The notes: generated by a model from the sequence alone, not told the origin. A stretch of 64,000 bases of DNA from Axinella damicornis (GCA_963931865.1 OZ007505.1:13282868-13346867), one strand, 5' to 3'; counted from the first letter of the stretch, positions 20,456 to 31,245 are shown. Program-made: numbers and translations.

Positions 20456-22871
20456 TCAGTCTGACTCCTCCAAGTCACTATCTGTATCTGACTCGTGAAA
20501 CCACTCATCCCACAACTCGAGTGTCAACTGCTCTTCCGCTTGCTCTCCAGCTGGTGCAGGATCCGACGATTCTGGATTTCGTGGCCGATACGTTTTCCTG
20601 GGTTGCTGGTTGACCCTTCTGGTAGAGCTGCAGTCCGACCACCAAAGCTCAATAGCCTGATCCGGGCAAAAAGAGCTTAAGGTAGGCCCTTCAACATAGA
20701 TCTCAAGGAGGTCATTTAGGGTGTCACTTTGCATGTTCGTTCTGCGGGTAGTCTTCAATACCTTCAACGATGAGAAGATCTGTTCGACCCTTTCCATTAG
20801 AGAATGGCAAGCTGAACCCCAGTTCACACAGGCTGAGGATGTTGGGCCATTTCCGGGCATCAGGACACGAGTACAGCTTGTACCAGACTTTCCGGTATTC
20901 AGTGCGATTTATGTCCAAGTACGTTCGCGCGTACTCGACTGCCTCTTCAACCTCGTCTGGAAGGGAGATAAGCGACACTCCTTTAGCCTCCAGAGGTAGC
21001 CTGAAGTGTGTAGCAATGTGCTGCACAGATTCTTGGACTTCGGCTAAGCTACTGTCTTCATCAATATCATCTTCGCTGTCACTGTCAGCAACAGGGGGAC
21101 GAGACCGCTTTGCCCACGTCTGGGTCTCCAGAAAGACAAGAAGGGACCGCAACAGCTTGGTATCTGACCACTTCAGACGCTCTCTCATTTTCTCATCGAG
21201 TCCAGTCAAGTCAAGCAAGGCATCTTGTTTTGATTTTTCCTGAACTGCTGGGCTGTAGTTCTTAAGTGCAGCACCCTGATACAACTTCTCGCCACCTTCA
21301 TCTTTAATCCTCCCCAGCAATAGCTTGACAGTGAGCCACTCACGGGGGTCTTGCTTTGCTAGACTCTTCAGTGCTGCGATTGACTTGAGGATGTTCTTGA
21401 TGCCGAGGACCGTGTCCAACTCACACCCTTGTAAGGATAGGCTGAGAAGTGACGGAGGCTTGAGGATGTCAACATACATTGCACAACCAAGAATGGTTTT
21501 GTACTGCATCCACTTCCTAAGGTATCCCTTGAGGCGAGCCCTGTCTTCTGCTTTCACTGACCGGTCTTCTGTGAGTGTTGTCAGGTGGTTGATGTACGCT
21601 CCATACCGATCGACGACACGCTGAAGTGCCTTCCGCTTGTGGTTTATCCATCTTGAGCCCTGAGACCGAACAGGAACGTTGCCGCTCTTGGGAAGCTCAA
21701 ATACCTCCTTCAGGTCTTCCACAATATCTCCCAGCTCTCTCGTCTTCTTTGGCGACTTCTCATAAAGGTAGTATAGCCGTAGCAGCATTTCGTCAATGTC
21801 TTTGAAAAGCTTGCTGCTCAGAGCATTTTTGCAGGCTAACTCAAGACAATGGGCATAACACCAAGCCCACACAAGCCATGGATGTGCATTCTGCATCATC
21901 CCTCTCAGACCGTTCTGCTGTGCTACGTTCACAGATGCCGCATCGGTTCCCCCACCTACCAAGACCGGCTTCTCTTCAGCTCCTAGCAGACTGTCTTGGT
22001 CAAGGACGTCTGCTATCCCTAGTGGTGACAGAGACTGCGACAGGCATTTCACCAGTCCACTGGCATCACCTTTGTCAGGAGTAGCAACAGAGAAAAACCT
22101 GGCGTATGACTTTATCTCTTCCGCTGTATCATCTTTCTTGCATGAAAGGAGGATGACCAGCTCCTGCTCAACGTTGCCTGCATCCGTGCTGCCGTCCATC
22201 AGGAAACTGCAAAACTTTGCCTTAGAGAGAACTTGGAGGAACTGCTGACGTTGGGATTCCGCGATGTAATGGGTGAACAGCTTTGCTGATGGGGCTGTTT
22301 TATAAGCATGGCCAAGATCAACATCATGGCGAGCTTCTAGCTCGTACAGCGCTGCATACTTCTCGAAGGCGATGCCCTCTTTAGCCATCAAGTAGCACAG
22401 ATCAAATTTGCGCCGCATTCTTCCCCTCTCAGACTCCTCCAGCACCAGCAGAGAGCGTGCAATCGGAGCATAGCTTGTAATCGGTTCCTGCCTTGCTCTC
22501 GCTTGGGAAGCGCGGAGGTGTGACATTGCAGCCTTGTGCTGATCGCTGGCAACATGGTCCAGAACGTTGCTGGTTCTGTGATTCTCAGAACCAGTTATCC
22601 ATGCCTGCGAGTAGTTCTTCAAGGAGCAAATCTTACTCTGGTACTCTCTGCAGGCCGAACACCACAGAAGATCTACGACGTCCTTGTCCCGAGTGTCTCG
22701 GTCGCACTTCAGCCACGTCAGAGTCTGGTGTTCTCTGTCATAGTTACGCTGCCATTTCTCGAAGGTAGAAATGGCGACTTGACGCTTGGCCTTCTTTGCT
22801 GTACCACCGCTTGAGCCAGAAAACCGCGGACGCTCCGACGCTACAGGAGCTGGGCGCTTTCAATCGGTCAT
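20456..22871 (-). pseudogene. ZNF862-like hAT transposase, nearly intact (one TGA, one frameshift)
   Basis: The frame starts at an ATG at 22871 but meets TGA at codon 4 (22862-22860). It then runs open through TFEKWQRNYDREH and a Cys pair in LLWCSACREYQSKICSLK with DHVASDQHKAA (BED/TTF-type finger). The catalytic region reads FCSFLMDGSTDAGNVEQ, GGGTDAASVNVAQQNG and CYAHCLELACKNAL, which are typical of ZNF862/hAT transposases. The hAT C-terminus follows. At about 20795 an extra A shifts the frame, and the other frame continues correctly: RVEQIFSSLKVLKTTRRTN, then LNDLLEIYVEGP, to the end at 20456. So about 800 codons carry only two small lesions. It has no introns. The copy is young or was recently under selection; both lesions could also be assembly errors. 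Confidence 0.85.
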
Positions 22872-22974
22872 TTTGTCAGACCGCGATACCGCGTGGTCGG
22901 TCACGTGACACTTATGGTCGGATTTTGTCCGTTGACCGACCGTTATATTTGTCTCTGTACTTTTACTTGTAGTC

Positions 22975-23480
22975 GAGGGGCAACCGCACTCCTGGTAGCC
23001 GCGTTGCAACCCCGGTTGCGACTCGCCGTAGTGTAATGCGATTCGTTCCAATTAACGCACATGCCACGTGGCAACCATGCTCAGTCGATCGCGAGCAATG
23101 GCGACCAAAAGGAAGACAAGACATTATTACAGCACTCACAACTTAGCCAGCATGGTGAGTTTCGGTACATAAGCGTCAGTGAGCGACAGCGATCACGGCC
23201 GTGTGACCGGATGTTCGTGTGCCTTTCCTAAGAACGGTACTGCCACCGGAAGTCGAAGAGAGTGCTCGAGCAATGGCGGCCTACGGCGAGACAAAAGCGC
23301 TCATATCTCCACGACTAAGGTGAGTTTCAGCACCAACTTTTTACATTCTTCAGGTCAGTACTTGATAGTGATCACGGCGGTGTAGTCAGAATCTCTGTTG
23401 GCCAATCCTAAGTACTCAAACATTATATTCTATCATTTATTTACGCGGCACAATTTTTCCCCTACCAGGAGTGTAATTAT
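22975..23480 (+). mobile_element. ACTCCTGGTAG-ended repeat, copy 2
   Basis: Starts GAGGGGCAACCGCACTCCTG and ends CCCCTACCAGGAGTGTAAT. It contains ATGGCGACCAAAAGGAAG up to a donor (CATG before GTGAG), and a second block SRRECSSNGGLRRDK before GTGAG. It is close to copy 1 throughout and lies just upstream of the ZNF862-like gene. Confidence 0.8.
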
Positions 23481-23661
23481 TAATAGACATACTGCAAAAT
23501 GGAGGTACTGTAGTGTCCCGCTAATACGCCCCCTTCAAAAATACGCACCCTCCCCCTCTTTTCTTCCCAAATTCCTGCACAGGGTAGCTTGACTCATTAT
23601 GATGCCCCCTGGTGAGAGTGTCTTCTTGAATATGTAACCTACACATGCGCAACTTTTTCAG

Positions 23662-23889
23662 ATTGTCTCTCAGATCAAGTTGTCACCGTTGACATCGACG
23701 ATACAAGTCATCTCGCTGCCACTCTTCTGCAGGAAATACCAGGAAATGTCCCATGGTACATGACCGACAGTATTGCTGGATGGCTACAGCGAAGTCGTCG
23801 TGAATGTTATGGCCCTCGCGTTGAAGTGGCAGCTCTTCTCGCCTTATGTAGGGAGACCACGCACGATGGCCACGAACAGTACTGGTGAT
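23662..23889 (+). CDS. possible terminal exon, unknown protein
   Basis: After an acceptor (TTTTTCAG) the frame is open for about 75 codons: SDQVVTVDIDDTSHLAATLL, EIPGNVPWYMTDSIAGWL, VEVAALLALCRETTHDGH, ending TGA. Composition is that of a folded domain. No ATG, so it would be a last exon; the partner exon was not identified, and the exon-like blocks of the repeat just upstream are candidates. I do not recognise the family. Confidence 0.4.
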
Positions 23890-24095
23890 CTTTTTTTACT
23901 TTTGTAACTGTGAACCTTGGCAGTGTCATAAGCGTACTCGTAAATGTAGCAAAACTTTTGAGGGGGCATATAGTCGAGACCAATTACATGTTCGAAAATA
24001 TGCCCCCTCCCCACTTTGGATTGGATGTATAGTGTGCAAAATGAGGGGGTGTTAACGGGACACTACGGTACATGTAGTAGGTAGGTATCATCATT

Positions 24096-24420
24096 CATCC
24101 CGAGATATCCTGGAATGTCCCAAGCTCTGGCAACGCCTCTTTCCCAGGTCTAAGCAGTCCCAAGAATACCCTAGGACATCCTGGGATGTCCCAAGCCCTG
24201 GCAACCACTTGTCCCAGGTCCAAGTAGTCCCAAGAATACCCGGGGACATCCTGGGACATCCTGGGATATCCTGGGATGTCCCAAGCCCTGACAACCCCTC
24301 TGTCCCAGGTCCAAGTAGTCCCAACAATACCCTGGGATATCCTGGAATGTCCCGGGGTGTCCAAAGCTCTGGCAAACACTTGTCCTTTGTCCAAGTAGTC
24401 CCACAAACTCTCCAGGATAT
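24096..24420. repeat. minisatellite of CCTGGGAC/CCAAGTAGTCCC units
   Basis: Four imperfect units of 60-90 bp built on TGTCCCAGGTCCAAGTAG and GGGACATCCTGGGATGTC. The array at 31480-31990 uses related words. Confidence 0.8.
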
Positions 24421-24777
24421 TGGGATAAAACAATTTTCTCATTGCTGAAGATCATTGGAATGACTAATACCCCGTTTACACGACACAAAATAACCATGCT
24501 GGCACGGTTTAGTACGGTTCGGCACAGTTATTAAATTGCCGTGTAAACGCTAACTGAACTGTACTGAACCGTGCTAGAATAACCATTCTTGGACCACCTT
24601 ACCTTGCCATGCCAGCACGGTTAGAACGGTTCTGGTTGTGGTCTCAATCCAGTTCTGGAACCTAACGAAGACGGTATGACCACGTCATGAACTGAGCGGT
24701 TGCATGTGCGAGTTGCTTAGGAGCGAAAACATTGAATTAAACATTAGCTACTAGCGCCCGGTGCCCAGCGATCGACC

Positions 24778-26665
24778 ATGGCTCCCTCACGTTTGCAAAT
24801 ACTGCTGTTACGCTCGTCTACTCGGAGTAGAAGGTACGCGAGGCAGGGCACGACAATGTTCACACGCGCATGCAGGGCGAGACAACACGCAGTACTTGTA
24901 CTTCGTTCTCAGCTGTTATTTCTAGCCACTCTGAGGGCAGCAAGGAGCAAGTGGGTTCGTCCCAGGTACGTTGTACTCACGAAAAGTATGAGATTTCTGG
25001 TGTTTGAATTTTTGCTGTGCATGTTAGCTAGCAAGGGGGTGCACATTTCAGTTGTTCAGCTACACCGGTAACACCCACTGTTGGCCACGCACATTCCACA
25101 GTATCATTCTACCTGCATGCTTGGTTTGGGGTGTTGCAGCTTTGCCTATTATCCTATAGAGAACATTATGGGTTGGCTATGACATCAATTGCATAAGGTC
25201 TGTTGAACATCTCCTTGGCCATTCCTAATTCCTACTGCAATCTCTGATTTATTCATGTACAGAGCACATGACTGGTGGGACTATGTGGTGTTACAGACTT
25301 TTGAGGAGCATGATTGGATTCAAAACTTCAAGATGCAGCCAGCTACGTTCTGTTATAAAGCCCAAGGACACTGTAATGCGGAAAGCAATCGGTGTGGAGA
25401 AGAGGGTTGCGATTACTTTGTGGTGTTTAGCCACTCCCTCAGAGTACCGTACCATTGGCCATTTGTTCGGAGTACCGTATGCATCATTGTACATTCTACT
25501 GTGAACGCTATAGTGAGTGTTTTACTTCAGAAATACATTCTCTAGGTCATTTTCAGCCTATAGAACACTTAAACATACCCTAATTTCTGTTCCCTGGCGT
25601 TGCTGGGGTCGAAACTGCTCACACGGGTAATTTCAGCTATACTATGCGTATACGTGACTTAACCACGCCCACCAATTAACGGACTTGCAATCAAGTCTCC
25701 CGAGAAATGGCAACCCGCTGTAGCTGAAAAACGGGCGATGTATGCTGGAAATGGAGGCCCTACAAAGCCAGACGGCTACTTTCTGACCCCATTTATGCCA
25801 AAAACGATGGAAATGGCCCTGCCAGTGCCGACCAAGACCTTTCTACCGCGGAGCCCAGACACGGCCATGCTGTTGCACCCTCCGGGTGCACCCACCCACC
25901 TCCCCCTGTCCCGCCCTTTCTGCTGTCGCAGAACCTATCTCCCAAGGACATTGCCGGATGTGACATCATGAAGCTGAAAGTCTCATGTTGCAGATATGCA
26001 ACGTTAGGACTTAATGGCTTTGAGACGAAATGGAACTTCCCACAGTGTGGAGGAGCAATAGATGGTTGTCACATACATGTTCGAGCACCCCTTCTCAACC
26101 ACACCGATTAGTATAATCGCAAAGGCTGGTATTCCATCAGAATCCAAGCAGTTGTTGATGCTGATTATCTGTTTCGTGACATTTACGTTGGGTGGCCTGG
26201 TAGCGTGCACGATGCACGTGTGTTTGCTAACTCCAGTTTATACCAGAAAGCCACTGATGGTAGTATACTACAAGGAAACGAACGTTGTCTACATGGGAAA
26301 GAAGTACCCATTGGTGATTCCGGGTGCCCCTTGCTGCCATGGCTAATTAAACCCTTTCCCTTTGCGTTCAGTAGTGTGCTGACGCCGAAGCAGGAGGAGT
26401 TCAACTAGAGGCTTTCATGAGCACGAATTGTAGTCGAGAATGCATTGGCAGGCTAAAGGCACGATGGCGACGCCTACTGAAGCAAAATGATAGATTGTCA
26501 CAAATGTTCCAAAGGTTGTGACTGCTTGCTGCATTCTTCACAATGTTTGTGAGATTCACGGTGACATGTTCAACGATGATTGGCTAGAGGAGTCTCACAG
26601 TCCTGAGTTGGAAGAGCCTTCTGCACCTACTGTTGATAATCATGCAAGAGGATGATGCGCAGGAT
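24778..26665 (+). pseudogene. Harbinger transposase (HARBI1-like), decayed
   Basis: Exon 1 (24778-24965) starts ATG, is Arg-rich and ends SKWVRP before GTACGT. Exon 2 starts at 25263 with RAHDWWDYVVLQTFEEHDW, the usual Harbinger N-terminal block. After a frameshift near 25350 comes RKAIGVEKRVAITLWCLATP, then EYRTIGHLFGV. A repeat interrupts at 25543-25981. The frame then reads CGGAIDGCHIHVRAPL (first catalytic Asp), a stop in place of Tyr before NRKGWYSIRIQAV, DIYVGWPGSVHDARVF (second Asp) and ARIVVENAL (catalytic Glu). Two further stops (after EEFN and after RLS) and a frameshift near 26450 follow, then VVTACCILHNV. All three DDE residues remain, but the gene is dead. Confidence 0.9.
25543..25981 (+). 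mobile_element. repeat inserted in the Harbinger transposase
   Basis: The reverse complement of 16973-17413, from TTCTCTAGGTCATTTTCAG to GAAGCTGAAAGT. It separates the two halves of the transposase. Unlike the copy at 16939-17432 it lacks the CTTTAGGGCCC ends. Confidence 0.8.
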
Positions 26666-26721
26666 ATAAGACAGGCGCTTGTAGATTATATAGATAGTAA
26701 TCCTTTATAGTAGCTGATTAG

Positions 26722-26784
26722 TATAATCATGGATAATAGAGCATGGGGAACTCAGTTCCCCATGCTCTATTATCCATGATTATA
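26722..26784. repeat. 63-bp perfect hairpin after the transposase
   Basis: Perfect 31-bp arms (TATAATCATGGATAATAG into GAGCATGGGGAACT and its inverse) around a single base. It lies about 60 bp after the last transposase block and could be a tiny MITE or a structure between the two convergent genes of the element. Confidence 0.85.
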
Positions 26785-27081
26785 ATGTATGCATGTGTGG
26801 TATTGGCTATTTGCATTACTGTGTAGTTGTGTTATTGTACTTGTCGTTTGAGTATCCTTGTCATGATTGTCCTTTCTGTAAGACGCACGTGGTATCACAC
26901 ACGCACTGCCTAGCTTCTTGTATTGTATGCTGAAAATGACTTTGGTTGCACGTATACATATACATATATATGCATGGTGGTATGACAACGCAACCTCTAC
27001 TGTAACAGTTGTATTAAAATTCATCATGTGGGTCTGTATTGCAATCAGCAGGTGGATAGACTGGCAGAGCTTGCATGTATT

Positions 27082-27157
27082 TAGCCTCATTCCCAGGCCG
27101 CGTGGGAGGAGAGAAGACGTGTCTTCTCTCCTCCCACGCGGCCTGGGAATGAGGCTA
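27082..27157. mobile_element. 76-bp perfect-hairpin MITE with 9-bp target duplication
   Basis: Perfect 37-bp arms beginning TAGCCTCATTCCCAGG, 2-base centre, flanked by GCATGTATT on both sides (27073-27081 and 27158-27166). It is nested in the Harbinger element, so it inserted later. Confidence 0.95.
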
Positions 27158-27225
27158 GCATGTATTGTGCACTATATGGAGAGGGGATAGGAGCCTGAGG
27201 AGCCTGCATGATCATGGACATCATC

Positions 27226-27945
27226 CTAAGTTGGAATTTCCTTTCTTCCTTTTTTATTCTCTCTTCTCTCCCTTTCTCGTTCCTCCGAACACGTTCTTTT
27301 CTCCTCTAACTCAAGAAACTTTCTGTCACTCTCGGCCTGTGATGTCAAGATTTTGTCCACAATTCCACCCATTATTTTCTCTAACCTCTCTTCCCTTCCT
27401 CGTTTCTTGCCTATCTTTGACTCCTTGGCTGAGGGCACACATCCAGCAGTACTACCTAGGCCTGAGCTAGATTTGTCTGCACTAGCAGCCGAAACAGACT
27501 CTAAATCGTCCAGTGACCCATCCGTCTGTACATGGTCTGACTCATTATCCTCCTCGTCATTTGTGCTGTCATCGCCAACCTGCACACCTTCACCCAAAGT
27601 GTCTACAAGAAGACGTGGTCTGGTTGAAGGTTTGTCTGCCAACACTCTGTCAAGAGCTTCCAAAAAACTTCCACTTTTTACGACCCTCCTGTCTTGTGGT
27701 GTTTATCTTTTATTTTGCGATACTCAAGTTTAAGCTTCTTTGCCTTCTGCCTACACTGCTCTGCACTTTTGTCATATCCTGCCTCTTGTATACGTCTTGC
27801 TACTCTCTCATACACTTCTTTGTTCCTCTTGCATCCTTCCAACTGCGCTTGAATCACATCATCGCCCCATATCTCTACAAGTTTGTATACTTCCTCATCT
27901 TTCCAAGTTGAGTCATGTCTTTCTCTCCACGTCCGGTAGTCCAGC
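27226..27945 (-). pseudogene. Harbinger Myb/SANT-like accessory protein, decayed
   Basis: Harbinger elements carry a second gene whose Myb-like protein binds DNA and helps the transposase into the nucleus. The minus strand reads HDSTWKDEEVYKLVEIWGDD, CKRNKEVYERVARRIQ, GYDKSAEQCRQKAKKLKLEY and HHKTG: a trihelix Myb/SANT-like domain with its Trp residues. Near 27685 a one-base frameshift leads into VVKSGSFLEALDRVLADKPS, an acidic middle (DDSTNDEEDNESD) and a basic, coiled-coil-like C-terminus (GKKRGREERLEK). It ends in a stop at 27226. No ATG in frame was seen before the domain. It is convergent with the transposase gene. Confidence 0.85.
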
Positions 27946-28291
27946 TGAAACTAGACTCGAGTACTAGGCGCGGCAGCTGCTGGTAATAAATGGTGCGCAT
28001 GTGTTCGACCACGCCCTCAATAATTGCTCGTACATCGTTCAGCACGGTTATTTCTGATGTCGTGTAAACGCACGCCGGCACGGTTTCGAGCGCGGTACGG
28101 TTATTTTTGTGTCGTGTAAACAAGGTATAAGTCAGATCACAGTGTATAATAATGCTGAGGTAGCAATCGTTTGGTGATATAATGGAGTTAGTGATGAGCA
28201 ATGCTTAGATGCAATAACATAGATTTAAGAATACAGTGATGAATTATTTGATGTAAACACATGAGAGCGATCAGCTATTTGGCAGACTGTT

Positions 28292-28716
28292 TTAAGGTTA
28301 CGGGATACTCGTGTGCGCGCCGTGCGAAATGTATTGGGAAATGTATACTTAAGCTCGCTAACCAAGAATCTCTGGTACAAAAAGCGTGATTCTGGAGGTG
28401 GAGTTGCGCTGTCACAAGGTGCAGGGCATGACGGAAGCTTTTACCGATACGCTGTATAGCCGTGCAAAACGAGCAGTTCAGTTCACCAAAAAGCCGTATT
28501 TACCGCTTTTCTTGAGCAAGACAGCAGATAAATTTGCCAGGGATTATGCTATCAAAAGAAACTTCCGTCATGTCCTGCACCTTGTGACAGCGCACCTCCA
28601 CCGCCAGAATCAAGTTGCTCACGCTCTTCGTACTCGAGATTTTTGGTTAGCGAGCTTAAGTATACATTTCCCAATACATTTCGCATGGCGTGTGCACGAG
28701 TATCCTGTAACCTTAA
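28292..28716. mobile_element. 425-bp foldback element with TTAA ends
   Basis: TTAA at both edges, then inverted arms of about 155 bp starting GGTTACGGGATACTCGTG, with scattered mismatches and one indel. The unpaired centre is about 110 bp. TTAA suggests piggyBac-type mobilisation. A 121-codon frame across it follows the palindrome and is not taken as a gene. Confidence 0.85.
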
Positions 28717-29169
28717 GGAGGAGACACTGGAGATGTCGACTTGGATGGTGAAAGTGGCTACTTGCGAGGCGATTTTCTCAATGGCGGTTCCCCAAAGGAG
28801 TGTCCCCTCTTTCCTCGTGGTGAAGACCTAAAAGAACCAATAATTCATGTACGTAACAACAAACTGGGAACATGCCAGATACATACACCTATACAACTCA
28901 AAGTGGTGACAGGTCTTTTTATCCAATGATAAACGCACACACGTATACACACACAAAATATATATTAATGTTACAGAACAATCATTATGGTATTGCTGTA
29001 CAGATATATAGGCAGACTAAGGTCAAAGTGTGGAATATGTGGTAGTGTTCTTGCTAGGCCTCTACCGAAGGACACTGAAAATGGTGCCCTAGCTCAGACA
29101 TTTGTTTCTATGTACTAGGCACGTAAAGGTACACAACGACAACACACGTACACGTGCACATGTACTTAC
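28717..29169. other. gap, nothing firm
   Basis: A frame on the plus strand at 28741-28830 (LRGDFLNGGSPKECPLFPRG) and one on the minus strand are both open; neither shows a domain. Confidence 0.3.
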
Positions 29170-29885
29170 AGTTTGATCTCCTTCTGCCTCAAGCAGTGTG
29201 CGTATTGTGTGAGTGAGATGTTATACTTGCGAAGTTTCTTGGATAGCTTGACATGGTCATCCTTTGCTTCTGGAACACTAAGTTTCTGAAACTCGTATTA
29301 ACAACGCAAAACCTCATGTACTGCATGAATGCACACAAAACGTACAGTGTTAGTTCCTTTGCTGCTCCCAACTTCCAAAACTGTTCCTAACCGCTCTGCC
29401 TCCAACTGATAAAAAGCTCTGACCGCTCCATCCTTGTCCCCCTTTTTCCTGAACTTTTTGAGGCAGAGGAGCGGGGAAAGGTATAGAGTATTTCCAGGGA
29501 GTAGCAAGCAGAATGCTGCAGTTGCATCATCATCTGTCATCGCTTCTTCTTCATCATCAGGCTGGCCTGTGAATAGCATAGCACACATTCACCTAACATC
29601 AGGTTTAAAAAGTAAAGATGGTGCTTGAAAAAGCTACAAGATGTATACTCACCAGTGTGGAATTTCTGCACGTCTTCTATGCTCCTTCGTCCAACAATGT
29701 ACGTAGGCTGTTTGCTGGCATGTCGGCTTTATGAAATTGATAGCTGCACTCACAGCCTGATCAGACACTACTTGGGGGACACTGGTGCCGCCGCCTTCTA
29801 GGTGGAAGAGTAGGTGAAGCACAGTGGCAACCTGCAAAACCAATCCCCGGCTCTTACTGAGTTGTCCTTGATTCGTAACATTCAC
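29170..29885 (-). pseudogene. DUF3987-like fragment, three exons
   Basis: Exons on the minus strand: about 29831-29653 (perhaps starting further up, to 29885), 29566-29346 and 29285-29170, with GT-AG edges. Exon 1 reads VATVLHLLFHLEG and VSDQAVSAAINFIKPTCQQT, which resembles the C-terminal helical part of DUF3987-type proteins. A one-base shift near 29698 leads to IVGRRSIEDVQKFHTG. Exon 2 has an acidic start (QPDDEEEAMTDDD), then LCLKKFRKKGDKDGAVRAFY. Exon 3 reads KLSVPEAKDDHVKLSKKL. Phases agree. The family is often transposon-linked. Upstream exons with the ATPase-like part are not present. Confidence 0.5.
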
Positions 29886-29991
29886 ACAGAGGGAGAGAGA
29901 AACAGGGTGATAGTCTGAGAGATTCAGAAACAGAACAGGTGCTTCAATCCATGAATGTTTAGAAAAGTGTTGTTTGATTGAAATTGCACCA

Positions 29992-30601
29992 TTAACCCTT
30001 TAACCACCGAATTCTTCCCACCAAGACAACACATTTTCATGCATTCAGCGCACACCACTTTCGTAGGTACTCCTCTCCCACAGCATTCGCTCCTCAGCGG
30101 CCAAACTTGGCGGGGCCCGCACACATGGAGAGACCCCTCTGGCAATACCGTTAATGATATTCATGACCCCCCACAAGGCCAGCAATCGGAGGTCAAAGGT
30201 GGATGTCAGCCGGATTTTCGCCCAGCATTTCCCTAAACTTGGGCCAGATCTGACTGATGGCACACCTTACACCACCAATTTGCAGGTTTTCTTGAGGCCC
30301 TGGGTGGGGTCTATGAATATCATTAGAATCAAAAATTCTCGGGTCAATGAATCTCATTAAAATCAAAAAACGCCCACGACAGGCCGAAGGGGGGGCTGCC
30401 GCCCCCCCTTCGAAACCCCCCCGCTTGTACGTTTAGTGCGGGAGGCGCGCCGAAATCTGACCAAATTTTTGAGTTCGTGCCTGAAAGTTGTCCCTAGGCC
30501 CTCTGAAGACTTTTTGGTCTCTTTTTGGACTGGCGAGAAGCCCTACAAGTGCATAGGGTCTAAATGACGCCTATAGACGTCAATGGGGCTTAAAGGGTTA
30601 A
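29992..30601 (+). mobile_element. TTAA-flanked 0.6-kb element, copy 1
   Basis: Begins TTAACCCTTTAACCACC and ends GGCTTAAAGGGTTAA. Same family as 36547-37140 and 56461-57060 (inverse). A GC-rich AGGGGGGGCTGCCGCCCCCC hairpin lies inside. Its right TTAA is shared with the next element. Confidence 0.9.
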
Positions 30602-31245
30602 GGTCGCGGGCTAGTCGCGTATTAATTCAATTAGCGTGCTACGCGCGAGTATTGTTTTCCAGCTGTACTGTCAATTTTCGTGAACCTATTGACCTTTTGC
30701 GGAAGTCAATTAGACATCGTGGAAAGTGTAGAGGCAGCCAGTGCGTGCCAAGGCGTCGTTGTACGTTTTGTGGGCGAAGTCTCTGGCTAAAGCTGTTGTT
30801 GTTCGGGCGAAAGTTATTTGAACCACAGCCCAGTTTGACTGACGGAAGGACACCAATCCAAAAGAGAGATCCAGGATGTCCAGCAACTGTACTTTGCGGG
30901 TACGTATAGTTTTTGTCTAACCGCTGAACATAGTGGCAGTACAGAGCCAAGTGTAGCCTAAAATGTGTCCTTGAAGGTGATTCTTGCTTATACTCGAGCG
31001 TCCTGCTCTGGATACAAAGCAGCTGTCCGTCTAAACTATACGTACCTGCATTCTACGAGAGTGGTACTCATGAGCTGTGGTAGTCATGAACTTGTCAGGT
31101 ATGTTTCTGATTTTATTCTGTGGTTTAAAATTGTTAGTAGCTTGTGTGAGGCTGCCTCCATGTGTTAGTATAGTGCTTCAGGCTGGTATTCTATTTAGTG
31201 CGCGCCGCTCTGCGCAATGCGCCGAAGACTAGCCCGCGACCTTAA
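30598..31245. mobile_element. TTAA-flanked element sharing a TTAA with its neighbour
   Basis: Perfect 15-bp ends GGTCGCGGGCTAGTC and GACTAGCCCGCGACC between TTAA at 30598-30601 and 31242-31245. A 108-codon frame inside (VLIQLACYARVLFSSCTV) has no recognised domain. Confidence 0.8.

Larger units (their letters stand above)
24468..28127 (+). mobile_element. complete PIF/Harbinger DNA transposon, 3.66 kb
   Basis: The left end TACCCCGTTTACACGACAC and right end GTGTCGTGTAAACAAGGTA are inverted copies, and the match continues inward (ACAAAATAACC). Each end is flanked by TAA (24465-24467 and 28128-28130), the standard 3-bp target duplication of PIF/Harbinger. Inside are the two expected genes, a DDE transposase on the plus strand and a Myb/SANT-like protein on the minus strand. 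Both are decayed, and the element carries two later insertions (25543-25981 and 27082-27157). Confidence 0.92.

Noticed and set aside
20724..21243. Plus-strand frames opposite the hAT transposase
   Set aside because: They are shadows of the long minus-strand gene.
28386..28751. 121-codon protein
   Set aside because: It lies inside the TTAA foldback and reads through both inverted arms.
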